A stretch of 64,000 nt of DNA from Chitinophaga sp. Ak27 (lineage in GTDB: Bacteria; Bacteroidota; Bacteroidia; Chitinophagales; Chitinophagaceae): positions 930,001 to 994,000 of the forward strand of contig NZ_JABAOB010000001.1 of NCBI RefSeq assembly GCF_012726295.1, written 5' to 3'. The notes beneath the pieces were generated by a model. It worked only from the letters and a program-made list of their open reading frames with translations, had not been told where the DNA came from and made no database searches. The position numbers were made by a program, and so were the translations under genes. Shown in pieces: positions 20,335 through 28,702 of the stretch; the first letter of the stretch is position 1; every line of letters begins with the position of its first letter.

Positions 20335-22149
20335 CTACAGCGTTGTTGCTCCGGACACCGGCGCCGCCTCTTCCTGGTGCAGATCAAATACCACGATGGT
20401 ATTCTCTCCTTTCTTCAGCCAGGGAGCCGGGCAGTATAGGCGTTTCTGTGGGCCTATTTCCCAGTAGCGTCCAAGGTTATGGCCATTTACCCATACTATG
20501 CCTTTCTTATAATTCGACATATCGATATAGGTGTCGCCGGTTTTATCCAGCTGGAAAGAGGCTTTATAGAACTGGCCCGGCTTGGCTGCATTGTTGGCAG
20601 ACGGGGTAAGTTCCTGTACATACTTTTCTGTCATCGGCAAACCGTATACTTCCCAGTTCATCAGGGTCATACCGTTTAGGACTACACGATCCGTAATCCC
20701 CTTGCGATCGATGATGGCATCTGCGAAATTGATACGGCCCATGCCTTCTACCAGGATTTCCAGTACAGGGTTTTTCACGTCGCTTGCAGGAATATCGATC
20801 GTTTTTTCACCGAGGCGGCGATCCAACTTCCCGATATATTTTCCGTTCAGAAATACAGTGGCGTAATCGTGCAGATCTTTGATGGTCAGCTTACCGCTCT
20901 TATGCCCGATGAGGGTGGTTTTATACAGCATAAAACCATAATCCTGCCCGAATGCCTCACATGGCTTAGGCTGCGGTGTTTGTACGGCCTGTGGCAGATG
21001 ATCCCATACGGAGGTGAAAGGCGTCAGGTTGATAGCCGGAATAGTAATCGTTGGAATAGGCGCAGGGACCGGTGGTAGTTTTTTACCCTTCGGGAGATAA
21101 CTACCGATGAGTTGACGCAAAGCCTGGTATTTAGGCGTAGCGCTTCCTTGCTCGTTAATAGGCGCATCATAGTCGTAGCTGGTGACATCTGGTTCGTAAC
21201 CTCCTTTGCCGCCCGAATTAGCCCCGGCAGTATACCCAAAATTGGTACCTCCATGAATCACATACAGGTTAAAAGAACGTTTGGTATCCATCAGGAATTT
21301 TACCTCTTTGGAGATACCTTCCACGCCTGGGCGTTGCCATTGTTCGCCCCAATGTGTTAACCATCCGGGGTAAGATTCACTGCTGAAGGATGGTACATTG
21401 GGATTCTGTTTTTTAGCGGCTTCAAAATCTGCTTCAGATCCGCCAGAATCCAGTCCTATCGCAGCGCCATCTACGCCGCCGGCTTCCAGCATATAGGCGG
21501 TAGGGCCATCGGCTGTATAGAAAGGAATATTGATTCCCTGTTTTACCCACAGGTCTTTCAGGGTATTTAAATAAGTTTTATCATTACCATAGCTGCCATA
21601 TTCATTCTCTATCTGCATCATCACCACCGGGCCGCCATTGGTGACCAGCAAGGGCTTTACTTCCGCAGCCAGGTGCTCCACGTAGCGGGTTACTGCTTCC
21701 ATATAATGCGGGTCCATGCAGCGTACTTTAATATCCGGCGATTGCAACAGGTAAGGCGGTAAGCCACCAAATTCCCATTCTGCGCATACATAAGGGCCCG
21801 GGCGCAACAACACCCACATTCCTTCCTGCTGGGCTATTTTAATAAACTCTGCGATATTATGATTCCCGGTACTGAAATCAAACTGACCTTTTACAGGCTC
21901 GTGGTAGTTCCAGAAAACATAGGCAGCAATGGTATTACAACCCATGGCCTTTGCCATTTGGATGCGGTGACGCCAGTATTCATGTGGAATACGGGCCGGA
22001 TGCATTTCTCCACTAATCATCTGGAAAGGCTTGCCATCCAGCAGGAAATCCGTTTTGCTTAAAGCAAAAGCATGTTTACTCTGTGCCTGTACTGCCTGTC
22101 CCATCCAACAGGACAACGCCAGCATGCCACTTAGAATTATTTTCTTCAT
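20335..22149 (-). CDS. Secreted beta-galactosidase, glycoside hydrolase family 35
   Basis: Releases terminal beta-linked galactose from glycans, probably in the periplasm. 604 residues. It has a signal peptide (MKKIILSGMLALSCWMGQAVQAQ). The GH35 catalytic barrel spans about residues 30-350, with the acid/base glutamate in VMMQIENEYGSYG and the nucleophile glutamate in SSESYPGWLTHWGE. Two C-terminal beta-sandwich domains follow (VFLNGKYIGKLDRR; WVNGHNLGRYWEIGPQ). No SusC/SusD or other hydrolase is adjacent, so it is a solitary enzyme here. A GMC oxidoreductase gene lies upstream on the same strand, but a terminator-like hairpin separates them. Confidence 0.93.
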   Translation of the reverse strand: MKKIILSGMLALSCWMGQAVQAQSKHAFALSKTDFLLDGKPFQMISGEMHPARIPHEYWRHRIQMAKAMGCNTIAAYVFWNYHEPVKGQFDFSTGNHNIAEFIKIAQQEGMWVLLRPGPYVCAEWEFGGLPPYLLQSPDIKVRCMDPHYMEAVTRYVEHLAAEVKPLLVTNGGPVVMMQIENEYGSYGNDKTYLNTLKDLWVKQGINIPFYTADGPTAYMLEAGGVDGAAIGLDSGGSEADFEAAKKQNPNVPSFSSESYPGWLTHWGEQWQRPGVEGISKEVKFLMDTKRSFNLYVIHGGTNFGYTAGANSGGKGGYEPDVTSYDYDAPINEQGSATPKYQALRQLIGSYLPKGKKLPPVPAPIPTITIPAINLTPFTSVWDHLPQAVQTPQPKPCEAFGQDYGFMLYKTTLIGHKSGKLTIKDLHDYATVFLNGKYIGKLDRRLGEKTIDIPASDVKNPVLEILVEGMGRINFADAIIDRKGITDRVVLNGMTLMNWEVYGLPMTEKYVQELTPSANNAAKPGQFYKASFQLDKTGDTYIDMSNYKKGIVWVNGHNLGRYWEIGPQKRLYCPAPWLKKGENTIVVFDLHQEEAAPVSGATTL

Positions 22150-22212
22150 TGTTCAGATAAATTGCCGATAAGCGTTCAAAATACGCTAAATAATTTAAAA
22201 TCGGTAAAATTG

Positions 22213-22264
22213 AAGGGCTGCAATTTTATTCCCGGTATGCTCCGGTCATAAAACTACAGCCCTT
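22213..22264 (-). terminator. Terminator-like hairpin after the GMC oxidoreductase genes
   Basis: Arms AAGGGCTG (22213-22220) and CAGCCCTT (22257-22264) form an 8-bp stem. Within the loop, two CCGG-containing segments (CCGG-6-CCGG) can pair to make a second stem. Read on the minus strand it follows the stop of the GMC gene at 22290 by about 25 bases, and the T-rich CAATTTTACC comes after it. It may separate that operon from the beta-galactosidase gene. The long loop makes it a non-standard terminator. Confidence 0.45.
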
Positions 22265-22289
22265 TCTAATAAGCCCGATAAGGCCTTTA

Positions 22290-23987
22290 TTAAATATTTC
22301 CTTTTTTTCGTTCGCTGATCGCGTGATCGCAAGCCCTCGCGGTAAGCGCCATATAAGTGATAGATGGATTTACGCAGGAAGAAGAGGTCATGCAGGCGCC
22401 ATCTGTTACATACACGTTTTTAGCCGCGTGTACCTGGTTGAAACCATTGAGTACAGCGGTTTTCGGGTCTTTACCCATACGGGCAGTTCCCATTTCGTGA
22501 ATGCAGTGGCCTGGAGGAGGCGCCGCGTCGTAACCACTTACATTTTTTAGCCCTGCCGCTTCCAGCATTTCAATGGCGCTGGCTTGCATATCCTTACGCA
22601 TAGCCATTTCGTTTGCCTTGAACTCGCAGTCGATATCGAGGGTGGGCAGGCCATACTTATCCTTTTTATGCTTGTTCAGCGTTACCTTGTTTTCAAAATA
22701 AGGCAGGTGTTCGCCCCAGGAGCCCACGCCCATATGCCATTTTCCTGGCTCGGTCTGCGCTTCTTTCAAAGCTACGCCGATGCCATCCCAACTGATGCCT
22801 CTGCCCCTGCCGGCGCCGCCCTGGTAGCCAAATCCACGCACATAATCCTTCTGCATGGTTTTGTCGTTGGTGTTGCGGAAACGGGGGATATAAATACCAT
22901 TGGGTCTGCGGCCGCTGCTGTAATACTGATCTTCGAAACCTTCGAACTCGCCGCCGGCGCCTACGCCATAGTGGTGGTCCATCAGGTTATGCCCCAGTTG
23001 TCCGCTATCATTACCAAAACCATTCGGGAAACGATCGGATACAGAGTTCAGCATAATCCAGCTGGTACCCAATGTAGAAGCATTCAGGAAGATGATGTCG
23101 GCATAATATTCTACCGTTTGCAGGGTATGGGAGTCCATCACTCTTACGCCGGTAGCTTTAGCCTTATCCTTATCATATAACACCTCCAGTACAATAGAGT
23201 CGGGGCGCAGTGTCATGTTACCGGTAGCGGCAGCAGCCGGCAAGGTGACACCATTGCTGCTGAAATAGCCGGTAAACGGACAGCCCCGGGCGCAGAGGCT
23301 ACGGTACTGGCAAGGGCCGCGGTTGTTCAGTCCTTTGGTCAGGTGTGCTGCCCGGCCAATGGTGATAATGCGGTCATTGTATTTTTCTTTTATTCTGGCG
23401 GCCACGTGTTTCTCGAGGCAGTTCATCTCCATAGGCGGCAGAAAAACGCCATCCGGCAGTTGCGGCAAGCCCTCGGCTTGCCCGCTTACACCAATGTATC
23501 TTTCCACATATTCATACCAGGGAGCAATATCCTTATAACGGATAGGCCAGTCCACCCCATGCCCGTCTTTTGCGTTGGCTTCAAAGTCGAGATCGCTCCA
23601 GCGGTACACCTGGCGGCCCCACATGATGGAACGTCCGCCTACATGGTATCCCCGAAGCCAGTTGAACGGCTTTATTTCGTTATAGGGATTTTCTTTATCA
23701 TTTACCCAGAATTGCTGGGTAGCTTCATCAAATGCATAGCAACGGCTCTGGATTGGGTGGTTTTCCCTCATTTCGTTACTGATGCTGAGATGATGGTCAA
23801 ATTCCCAGGGAGCTTTCATGGCGGTGGTGTAGTCCTTGATATGTTCTACATTACGCCCTCTTTCCAGCACCAGTGTTTTCAAACCTTTTTCGCTCAACTC
23901 CTTCGCCGCCCAGCCTCCGCTGATACCGGAGCCCACCACGATCGCATCGTAGGTATTTTCCTTGACGGCCTTTATATTCAGATTCAT
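22290..23987 (-). CDS. GMC family oxidoreductase (paralogue 2)
   Basis: FAD-dependent oxidoreductase of the glucose-methanol-choline family, 565 residues. The N-terminal dinucleotide-binding site is VVGSGISGGWAAKELSEKGLKTLVLERG (residues ~17-44). A CxxxCxxGCPF cysteine-rich segment lies near residue 225 (CQYRSLCARGCPF). The C-terminal FAD/substrate motif is ALTARACDHA after SSSCVNPSITYM. It has no export signal of its own. It is the same length as the next gene upstream, 10 bases away, and clearly a paralogue. With the subunit-3-like protein at 25793 it resembles gluconate/sorbosone dehydrogenase complexes, but the substrate cannot be told. Confidence 0.9.
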   Translation of the reverse strand: MNLNIKAVKENTYDAIVVGSGISGGWAAKELSEKGLKTLVLERGRNVEHIKDYTTAMKAPWEFDHHLSISNEMRENHPIQSRCYAFDEATQQFWVNDKENPYNEIKPFNWLRGYHVGGRSIMWGRQVYRWSDLDFEANAKDGHGVDWPIRYKDIAPWYEYVERYIGVSGQAEGLPQLPDGVFLPPMEMNCLEKHVAARIKEKYNDRIITIGRAAHLTKGLNNRGPCQYRSLCARGCPFTGYFSSNGVTLPAAAATGNMTLRPDSIVLEVLYDKDKAKATGVRVMDSHTLQTVEYYADIIFLNASTLGTSWIMLNSVSDRFPNGFGNDSGQLGHNLMDHHYGVGAGGEFEGFEDQYYSSGRRPNGIYIPRFRNTNDKTMQKDYVRGFGYQGGAGRGRGISWDGIGVALKEAQTEPGKWHMGVGSWGEHLPYFENKVTLNKHKKDKYGLPTLDIDCEFKANEMAMRKDMQASAIEMLEAAGLKNVSGYDAAPPPGHCIHEMGTARMGKDPKTAVLNGFNQVHAAKNVYVTDGACMTSSSCVNPSITYMALTARACDHAISERKKGNI

Positions 23988-23997
23988 TGATCCCTTT

Positions 23998-25695
23998 TTA
24001 GATATTACCTTTCTTTAATTCTTTCACTGCATAGTCTACCGCGCGTGCTGTCATTGCCATATAAGTGAGGGAAGGATTCACGCAGGAAGCGGAAGTCATG
24101 AAGGAACCATCTGTAACGAATACGTTTTTCACCGCATGCATTTGATTGAAGCCGTTGAGCACGGATGTTTTCGGATCACGGCCCATACGTGCGGTACCCA
24201 TTTCGTGAATGGCCATACCCGGATAAGAACCGTTGTCGTATGTTTTCACATCTTTAATACCTGCCGCTTCCAGCATTTCAGCTGCATCGTTCATCATATC
24301 TACCCGCATTTTTTTCTCATTTTCCTTGAATTCGGCATCGAACTTCAGTACTGGCTGGCCCCACGCGTCTTTCACGGAGTTGTCGAGCGTTACCTGGTTG
24401 GCTTCGTATGGTAAGCATTCACCGAAACCACCTAAACCGATGCTCCATTTGCCAGGTTCGGTAAGCATTTCTTTGAAATCTTTACCCACGCCCATTTCCG
24501 CGATACCACGGCTCCATCCGGAGCGGCTGGCGCCACCCTGGTAACCAAATCCGCGTATGTAATCACGCTTATCGGTACCAATGTTACGGTAGCGGGGAAT
24601 ATAGATACCGTTGGCACGGCGACCGAAATAATATTTGTCCTCATACCCGTCGGCGGTACCGGAAGCGCCTGTACGGAAGTGGTGATCCATCAGGTATTTA
24701 CCCAGTACGCCGCTATCGTTGCCCAATCCGTTGGGGAAGCGGGAAGAGGTGGAGTTGAGCATTACAAAGGTAGAACCGAGAGTAGAACCATTAATAAAAA
24801 TGATTTTAGCATAGTATTCCACCATTTGTTTGGTGTGCTTATCAATGACTCTTACGCCGGTTGCTTTGCCTTGTTTTTCGTCGTAAATCACGGAGTTTAC
24901 GATAGAATCCGGGCGAAGCGTGAGGTTGCCCGTAGCCCGGGCAGCCGGCAATGTAGAGGATTGTGTGCTGAAGTAAGCGCCAAACGGACATCCGCGGCTG
25001 CAGAGGTTGCGGTACTGGCATTTTTCACGGCCAGGCAGTGGTTGCGTAATGTTAGCTACACGGCCCATGGTGATAATACGGCCTTTGAATTTATCTTCCA
25101 CGCTCTTCTTTACATCCTTCTCCACGCAGTTCATCTCCATAGCAGGCATAAACTGGCCATCAGGCAGCTGTGGTAAGCCTTCGCGGGTACCGCTGATACC
25201 GGCAAATTTCTCTACATAATCATACCAGGGCGCAATGTCTTTATAACGGATAGGCCAGTCTACCGCGATGCCATCTTTCAGGTTTGCTTCGAAGTCAATA
25301 TCACTGAGACGATAAGACTGACGGCCCCACATAATGGATTTACCACCTACGATATCGGGGCGGTACCAGTCGAAACGTTTTACCTCGTTGTAGGGACTTT
25401 GCGAATCGTTGATCCAGTATTTTTCGTTGTGCTCACTATACGGATAGTCGCGGCTCAGCTTGGGGTGCGTTTCGCGTTGATCTACTGTAATACGGCCGCG
25501 ATGCGGGAATTCCCAGGGATCTTTAGTCGCCGTTTCGTAGTCTTTCACGTGTTCCAGTGGTTTACCACGGTCCAGCATGAGTACTTTCAAGCCTTTTTCA
25601 GTCAGTTCTTTGGCAGCCCAGCCACCGCTTACACCGGAGCCAATTACAATGGCATCAAAGGTGTTTTCTTCCTGTGCTTTTATATTCAGGTTCAT
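23998..25695 (-). CDS. GMC family oxidoreductase (paralogue 1)
   Basis: 565-residue FAD-dependent oxidoreductase, paralogous to the downstream gene along its whole length. FAD site: VIGSGVSGGWAAKELTEKGLKVLMLDRG. It has the same cysteine pattern (CQYRNLCSRGCPF) and a matching end (NPSLTYMAMTARAVDYAVKELKKGNI). The final LKKGNI versus RKKGNI in the paralogue shows recent shared origin by duplication. It lies 97 bases after the subunit-3-like gene and 10 bases before its paralogue, so all three are probably one transcript. Reaction inferred: oxidation of a sugar, sugar acid or polyol, with electrons passed to a membrane carrier. Confidence 0.9.
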   Translation of the reverse strand: MNLNIKAQEENTFDAIVIGSGVSGGWAAKELTEKGLKVLMLDRGKPLEHVKDYETATKDPWEFPHRGRITVDQRETHPKLSRDYPYSEHNEKYWINDSQSPYNEVKRFDWYRPDIVGGKSIMWGRQSYRLSDIDFEANLKDGIAVDWPIRYKDIAPWYDYVEKFAGISGTREGLPQLPDGQFMPAMEMNCVEKDVKKSVEDKFKGRIITMGRVANITQPLPGREKCQYRNLCSRGCPFGAYFSTQSSTLPAARATGNLTLRPDSIVNSVIYDEKQGKATGVRVIDKHTKQMVEYYAKIIFINGSTLGSTFVMLNSTSSRFPNGLGNDSGVLGKYLMDHHFRTGASGTADGYEDKYYFGRRANGIYIPRYRNIGTDKRDYIRGFGYQGGASRSGWSRGIAEMGVGKDFKEMLTEPGKWSIGLGGFGECLPYEANQVTLDNSVKDAWGQPVLKFDAEFKENEKKMRVDMMNDAAEMLEAAGIKDVKTYDNGSYPGMAIHEMGTARMGRDPKTSVLNGFNQMHAVKNVFVTDGSFMTSASCVNPSLTYMAMTARAVDYAVKELKKGNI

Positions 25696-25792
25696 GTATT
25701 ATCAGATTTAACGCATAAAAAAGAAAGCATTCGGTTATTAGTGCTTAGTGGGTTAACACTTTTGCATTCGCTAACAGCCGGTAGCCATTATA

Positions 25793-26368
25793 TTATATTG
25801 CCCAGGCTTTTTCGCCTTTGGTATAAGGCGTACACCCTTCGTACTTGCCGGGAACAGCTACATAGCGTAAAGCCTTGGTAGCACCTGGCTCAGAGGTAAA
25901 GTAGCCCAGGAGGGTTAATTCCTTCAGGTACTGGAAATAATGGGTAGGATCTCCTTCTTTTTTGTCTTTGCGTTTATTGTAGTCTACACGTTCCTGCTCA
26001 ATTTTAGTCAGCAGTTCGGTACGTTGTTCCGGGGTGATGTCCATGAAGCCTTTCTTAAATTGTTTGTCACTCGCATCATTGATTTTCTTCAGGCCGTCCA
26101 GGAATACTTTCTGGTCTTCTTTCTTGTAGCAATCGTTCATCATCACGATGATGAAGTCTTCTACTTTAGCATCTTTGGCACCTGGCGTACCGGTTCTGGG
26201 TATAATAGTTTCCGCAATTTCTGCTAATAATGCCTTGGTTTCAGGCTTTTGCAAATCATAGTTCTTCGGTGCGGAACCCGTGCAGCTTTCTAAAGCTGAT
26301 AACGTGGAAGCGGAAATGGCTGTACCCAACAAAATCGCCACATTCCTTATTGCGTCTCTTCTATGCAT
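25793..26368 (-). CDS. Gluconate 2-dehydrogenase subunit 3-like protein (Tat-type signal)
   Basis: 191 residues from MHRRDAIRNVAILLG. The N-terminus has a twin-arginine followed by a hydrophobic stretch and a lipobox-like LSALESC, so it may be exported by Tat and lipidated. The rest (about residues 40-191) matches the gluconate 2-dehydrogenase subunit 3 family: LLAEIAETIIPRTGTPGAKDAKVEDFI, then YFQYLKELTLLGYFTSEPGATKALRY. In known enzymes this small subunit accompanies the GMC catalytic subunit and helps carry it across the membrane. The start at 26368 is preferred over an open extension to 26455 that reads through palindrome copy 2. Confidence 0.87.
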   Translation of the reverse strand: MHRRDAIRNVAILLGTAISASTLSALESCTGSAPKNYDLQKPETKALLAEIAETIIPRTGTPGAKDAKVEDFIIVMMNDCYKKEDQKVFLDGLKKINDASDKQFKKGFMDITPEQRTELLTKIEQERVDYNKRKDKKEGDPTHYFQYLKELTLLGYFTSEPGATKALRYVAVPGKYEGCTPYTKGEKAWAI

Positions 26369-26431
26369 AAATAGTAAATTGATTTGACCGTTGAACAAGT
26401 TGAAAAAAATAATTCTAAAAACCAAATTATA

Positions 26432-26585
26432 TTTAGAGCCGGAAGCATAAAGCATAAAACAAAAAGCTATTGTAGCGAATGATCAACGCAATTTATAAAT
26501 ATCGCTAAGATCATTCGCTACAATAGCTTTTTGCTTTATGCTTTCAGCTCTAAAAAATAGCTTTTTGCTTTATGCTTTCGGCTTA
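26432..26585. repeat. Long intergenic palindrome, copy 2, with an extra half copy
   Basis: Arms 26460-26484 and 26509-26533 pair perfectly over 25 bp (CAAAAAGCTATTGTAGCGAA...), with a 24-base loop. Pairing resumes further out with TTTAGAGC (26432) and GCTCTAAA (26547). A second, unpaired right half (AAATAGCTTTTTGCTTTATG and onward, 26556-26585) follows at once and contains the stop codon of the L,D-transpeptidase gene. The duplication of one arm suggests slippage or a nested insertion. Confidence 0.9.
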
Positions 26586-27332
26586 GAGTATGTATTTGCC
26601 TTTGGCATCGACCAGCACTACCGGCAGCTTATGGTGTTTTTCAAAATAGTCATAAGCGGACCTTAGCTCCGTCCAAAACTGTTTGGAAGAACCGTCGGTA
26701 AGGGTAAAGGTACCCAGGTAGTTCATGGAACCCTGATTGTTGAATTTAACCGGGAAAACGTGTACCGGGATAAAATCCTGTCCTGCATTTTTAGCATTTA
26801 CGGCCAACACGTATACCTCATCTATAAACTCATCGGTTAATGGAATACAACCCACCGTGATACAGTTGCCGTGGATATAGATTTCACCTCCCGGATTTTT
26901 CTGATCGCTGAGGATGCGGTCTGAATAGTTGGGATAATTAATACCCAGGGAGAGGTGGTAGTTACTATTTGGATTGAAGTCGTTGATATAATAGAAGCCT
27001 TCCGGCACCTGGCGATCGCCTTCTTTACGCTTAGGACCCATTTTCCCCGACAAGGTACAAACCCGGTAGGATTTGAACAGGCGGAAGCTATCTGATGCGT
27101 TATTCTTTACCCATATCTCCATTTCGCTGTCCAGTTTAAAAGAGCGTATGAAAATATATTTCGCAGGATAGGTAAGCCCTTTCTTTTCAAATTCCTTTTT
27201 GAGCAGCTCCTCTTTTTCCCGGTAGGCCTCCCCTACTTTGGGAAACATTTTCTGATTTTCGAGGAAAGACTGCTGCGCAAAAATTTTACCGGCACCAAGC
27301 AATATCAAAGCGATTACAACAAGTCGTTTCAT
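26583..27332 (-). CDS. L,D-transpeptidase (YkuD) family protein, YafK-like
   Basis: 249-residue exported protein with a signal peptide (MKRLVVIALILLGAGKIFAQQ). The YkuD active-site motif is visible as IHGNCITVGCIPLTDEFIDEVY: histidine, then the catalytic cysteine in VGC. The domain spans about residues 45-190. Such enzymes form or cut 3-3 crosslinks or attach proteins to peptidoglycan in the periplasm; the YafK/DpaA branch removes lipoprotein from peptidoglycan. Which activity applies here cannot be decided. A small membrane-protein gene lies 25 bases upstream on the same strand. Confidence 0.85.
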   Translation of the reverse strand: MKRLVVIALILLGAGKIFAQQSFLENQKMFPKVGEAYREKEELLKKEFEKKGLTYPAKYIFIRSFKLDSEMEIWVKNNASDSFRLFKSYRVCTLSGKMGPKRKEGDRQVPEGFYYINDFNPNSNYHLSLGINYPNYSDRILSDQKNPGGEIYIHGNCITVGCIPLTDEFIDEVYVLAVNAKNAGQDFIPVHVFPVKFNNQGSMNYLGTFTLTDGSSKQFWTELRSAYDYFEKHHKLPVVLVDAKGKYIL

Positions 27333-27357
27333 ATACTAATTCAACAAAATTTTAATA

Positions 27358-27546
27358 TTAAACCAGATTCACGTAAGCAAGATAAAACAATAACAGCGAA
27401 AGAATAAAATATACTACCATACTCACCTTTTTACTGGCAATCTTAAGTATATAATGTTTATGTCCCTGGTAGATCAATATAGCCGTGAACGCCTGAAAAA
27501 TTCCTCCCAACAGAAATAATACGCCGAATAATGTTTGCATCCTCAT
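27358..27546 (-). CDS. Small two-helix membrane protein, unknown function
   Basis: 62 residues with two predicted transmembrane helices (about 5-26 and 42-60) joined by a basic loop (YQGHKHYILKIASKKV). I do not recognise a family. It sits between an L,D-transpeptidase gene and a secreted unknown protein, same strand, 25 and 48 bases away, so it may share their transcript. The strongly hydrophobic composition, clean gene spacing and lack of a better frame support it, but it is short enough to be uncertain. Confidence 0.5.
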   Translation of the reverse strand: MRMQTLFGVLFLLGGIFQAFTAILIYQGHKHYILKIASKKVSMVVYFILSLLLFYLAYVNLV

Positions 27547-27594
27547 AAAAAACGGAACCCTGGTTTTAATATTGTAAAGTTACAGATTATTGCC

Positions 27595-28416
27595 TTACTG
27601 TAGCTTTATCCATTCCAGTTTTACCACTGCTGCATCCACTCCGGAGGTATAGGTGCCACGTATAGGAAACTTACCAGCATTATAGGCATAAGAGTAAGTG
27701 CTGGTGACTACCCGGGAAGAATTGGCGCTGTTATAGCTTTCAGTTACAATATTATGCGCTGATAAATGCGCCACGTTCAGGTCCATCAGACCAGCCAGCT
27801 CAGGGTGTTGCTGCTGCGGATTAGGTCGGTTATCGTAAGTATAGGTTACCATGGCCGTATGTACAAACCTGGTGTAGCCGGGTTGTTTACCGTAAGTATC
27901 CATTCTGGAGATGTCACCATCTTCATTCCAGGTAAACTGCTGGTAACCGGTATTTTCCCAGGCGTCTTTCTGTGCGTCTTTACTTACCTGGTAGCGGAAA
28001 GCCAGTTTACCGGCAGCGTTATATACCAGCGAATCGCAGGCATATACTACATTGTTACGGTAGTAGCTGATTTTGGCCATGTTATCGCCATCAGGTGTAT
28101 AATCATAAGAGGTATACAGTTCACCGGTAGTGGCATTTTCGTCATCTGCCAGCAGGCTTTTTACCAGGCGGCCATTCTCATATACCGGCAGCTGCACATT
28201 GTTGTAGTCTGCGTTTTCTGTTTTATGCTGTTGCACAATTTTCCGGATGGTTTTGTCGGCATTGTATTCCAGTAAGGTTTGCCCTGCCGGAGAAGATATT
28301 TTATGCAGGTAAGTGTCTGACTGGCCATCGTTATCAGCCCGAAAAGCAGAAAAGGTAATGGTGGAGGCGATGAGCATAGCTGCGCCAGCCCGTCGGATGA
28401 ATAATTTGTTGAGCAT
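27595..28416 (-). CDS. Secreted protein with YD-like beta repeats, unknown function
   Basis: 273 residues. The N-terminal signal-like segment is basic then hydrophobic (FIRRAGAAMLIASTITFSAFRAD). The body holds several short aromatic beta segments of the type YDYTPDGDNMAKISYY, YNAAGKLAFRYQ, WNEDGDISRMDTYG and YTYDNR. These resemble the RHS/YD-type or DUF4595-type repeats common in exported Bacteroidota proteins. No catalytic motif is seen and no function can be assigned. It is followed after 48 bases by the small membrane protein. Upstream lie 286 AT-rich bases containing the hppD terminator. Confidence 0.7.
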   Translation of the reverse strand: MLNKLFIRRAGAAMLIASTITFSAFRADNDGQSDTYLHKISSPAGQTLLEYNADKTIRKIVQQHKTENADYNNVQLPVYENGRLVKSLLADDENATTGELYTSYDYTPDGDNMAKISYYRNNVVYACDSLVYNAAGKLAFRYQVSKDAQKDAWENTGYQQFTWNEDGDISRMDTYGKQPGYTRFVHTAMVTYTYDNRPNPQQQHPELAGLMDLNVAHLSAHNIVTESYNSANSSRVVTSTYSYAYNAGKFPIRGTYTSGVDAAVVKLEWIKLQ

Positions 28417-28601
28417 AGGTTTTACATTAAGAAAAGTTAAATTATGTAAAAGAAAGTATAAAAATAACCGGAAATAAAGGAAGTGCTAGTTATTAAGTTG
28501 TTAACAATAAGTACTTTCTGAAACAATCTCCGCTATATCCGCATTCTTTTATTATTTAAAATTATACATTAAAAATAATAAATATTTGTATAAATAAAAA
28601 T

Positions 28602-28633
28602 AAAAAAAGCCCGCCGGGCAATCCAGGCGGGCT
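28602..28633 (-). terminator. Intrinsic terminator of the hmgA-hppD operon
   Basis: Perfect 8-bp stem AGCCCGCC (28608-28615) / GGCGGGCT (28626-28633) with a 10-base loop. Read on the minus strand it is followed by a run of seven T residues. It lies 70 bases beyond the hppD stop codon. This is a textbook Rho-independent terminator. Confidence 0.93.
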
Positions 28634-28702
28634 CTGCATTTAATAGTTGTAACCATCAGTGGCAGGTTGTGGCAACCGTACACCAGATAAAGGTCGTGTT
28701 AA

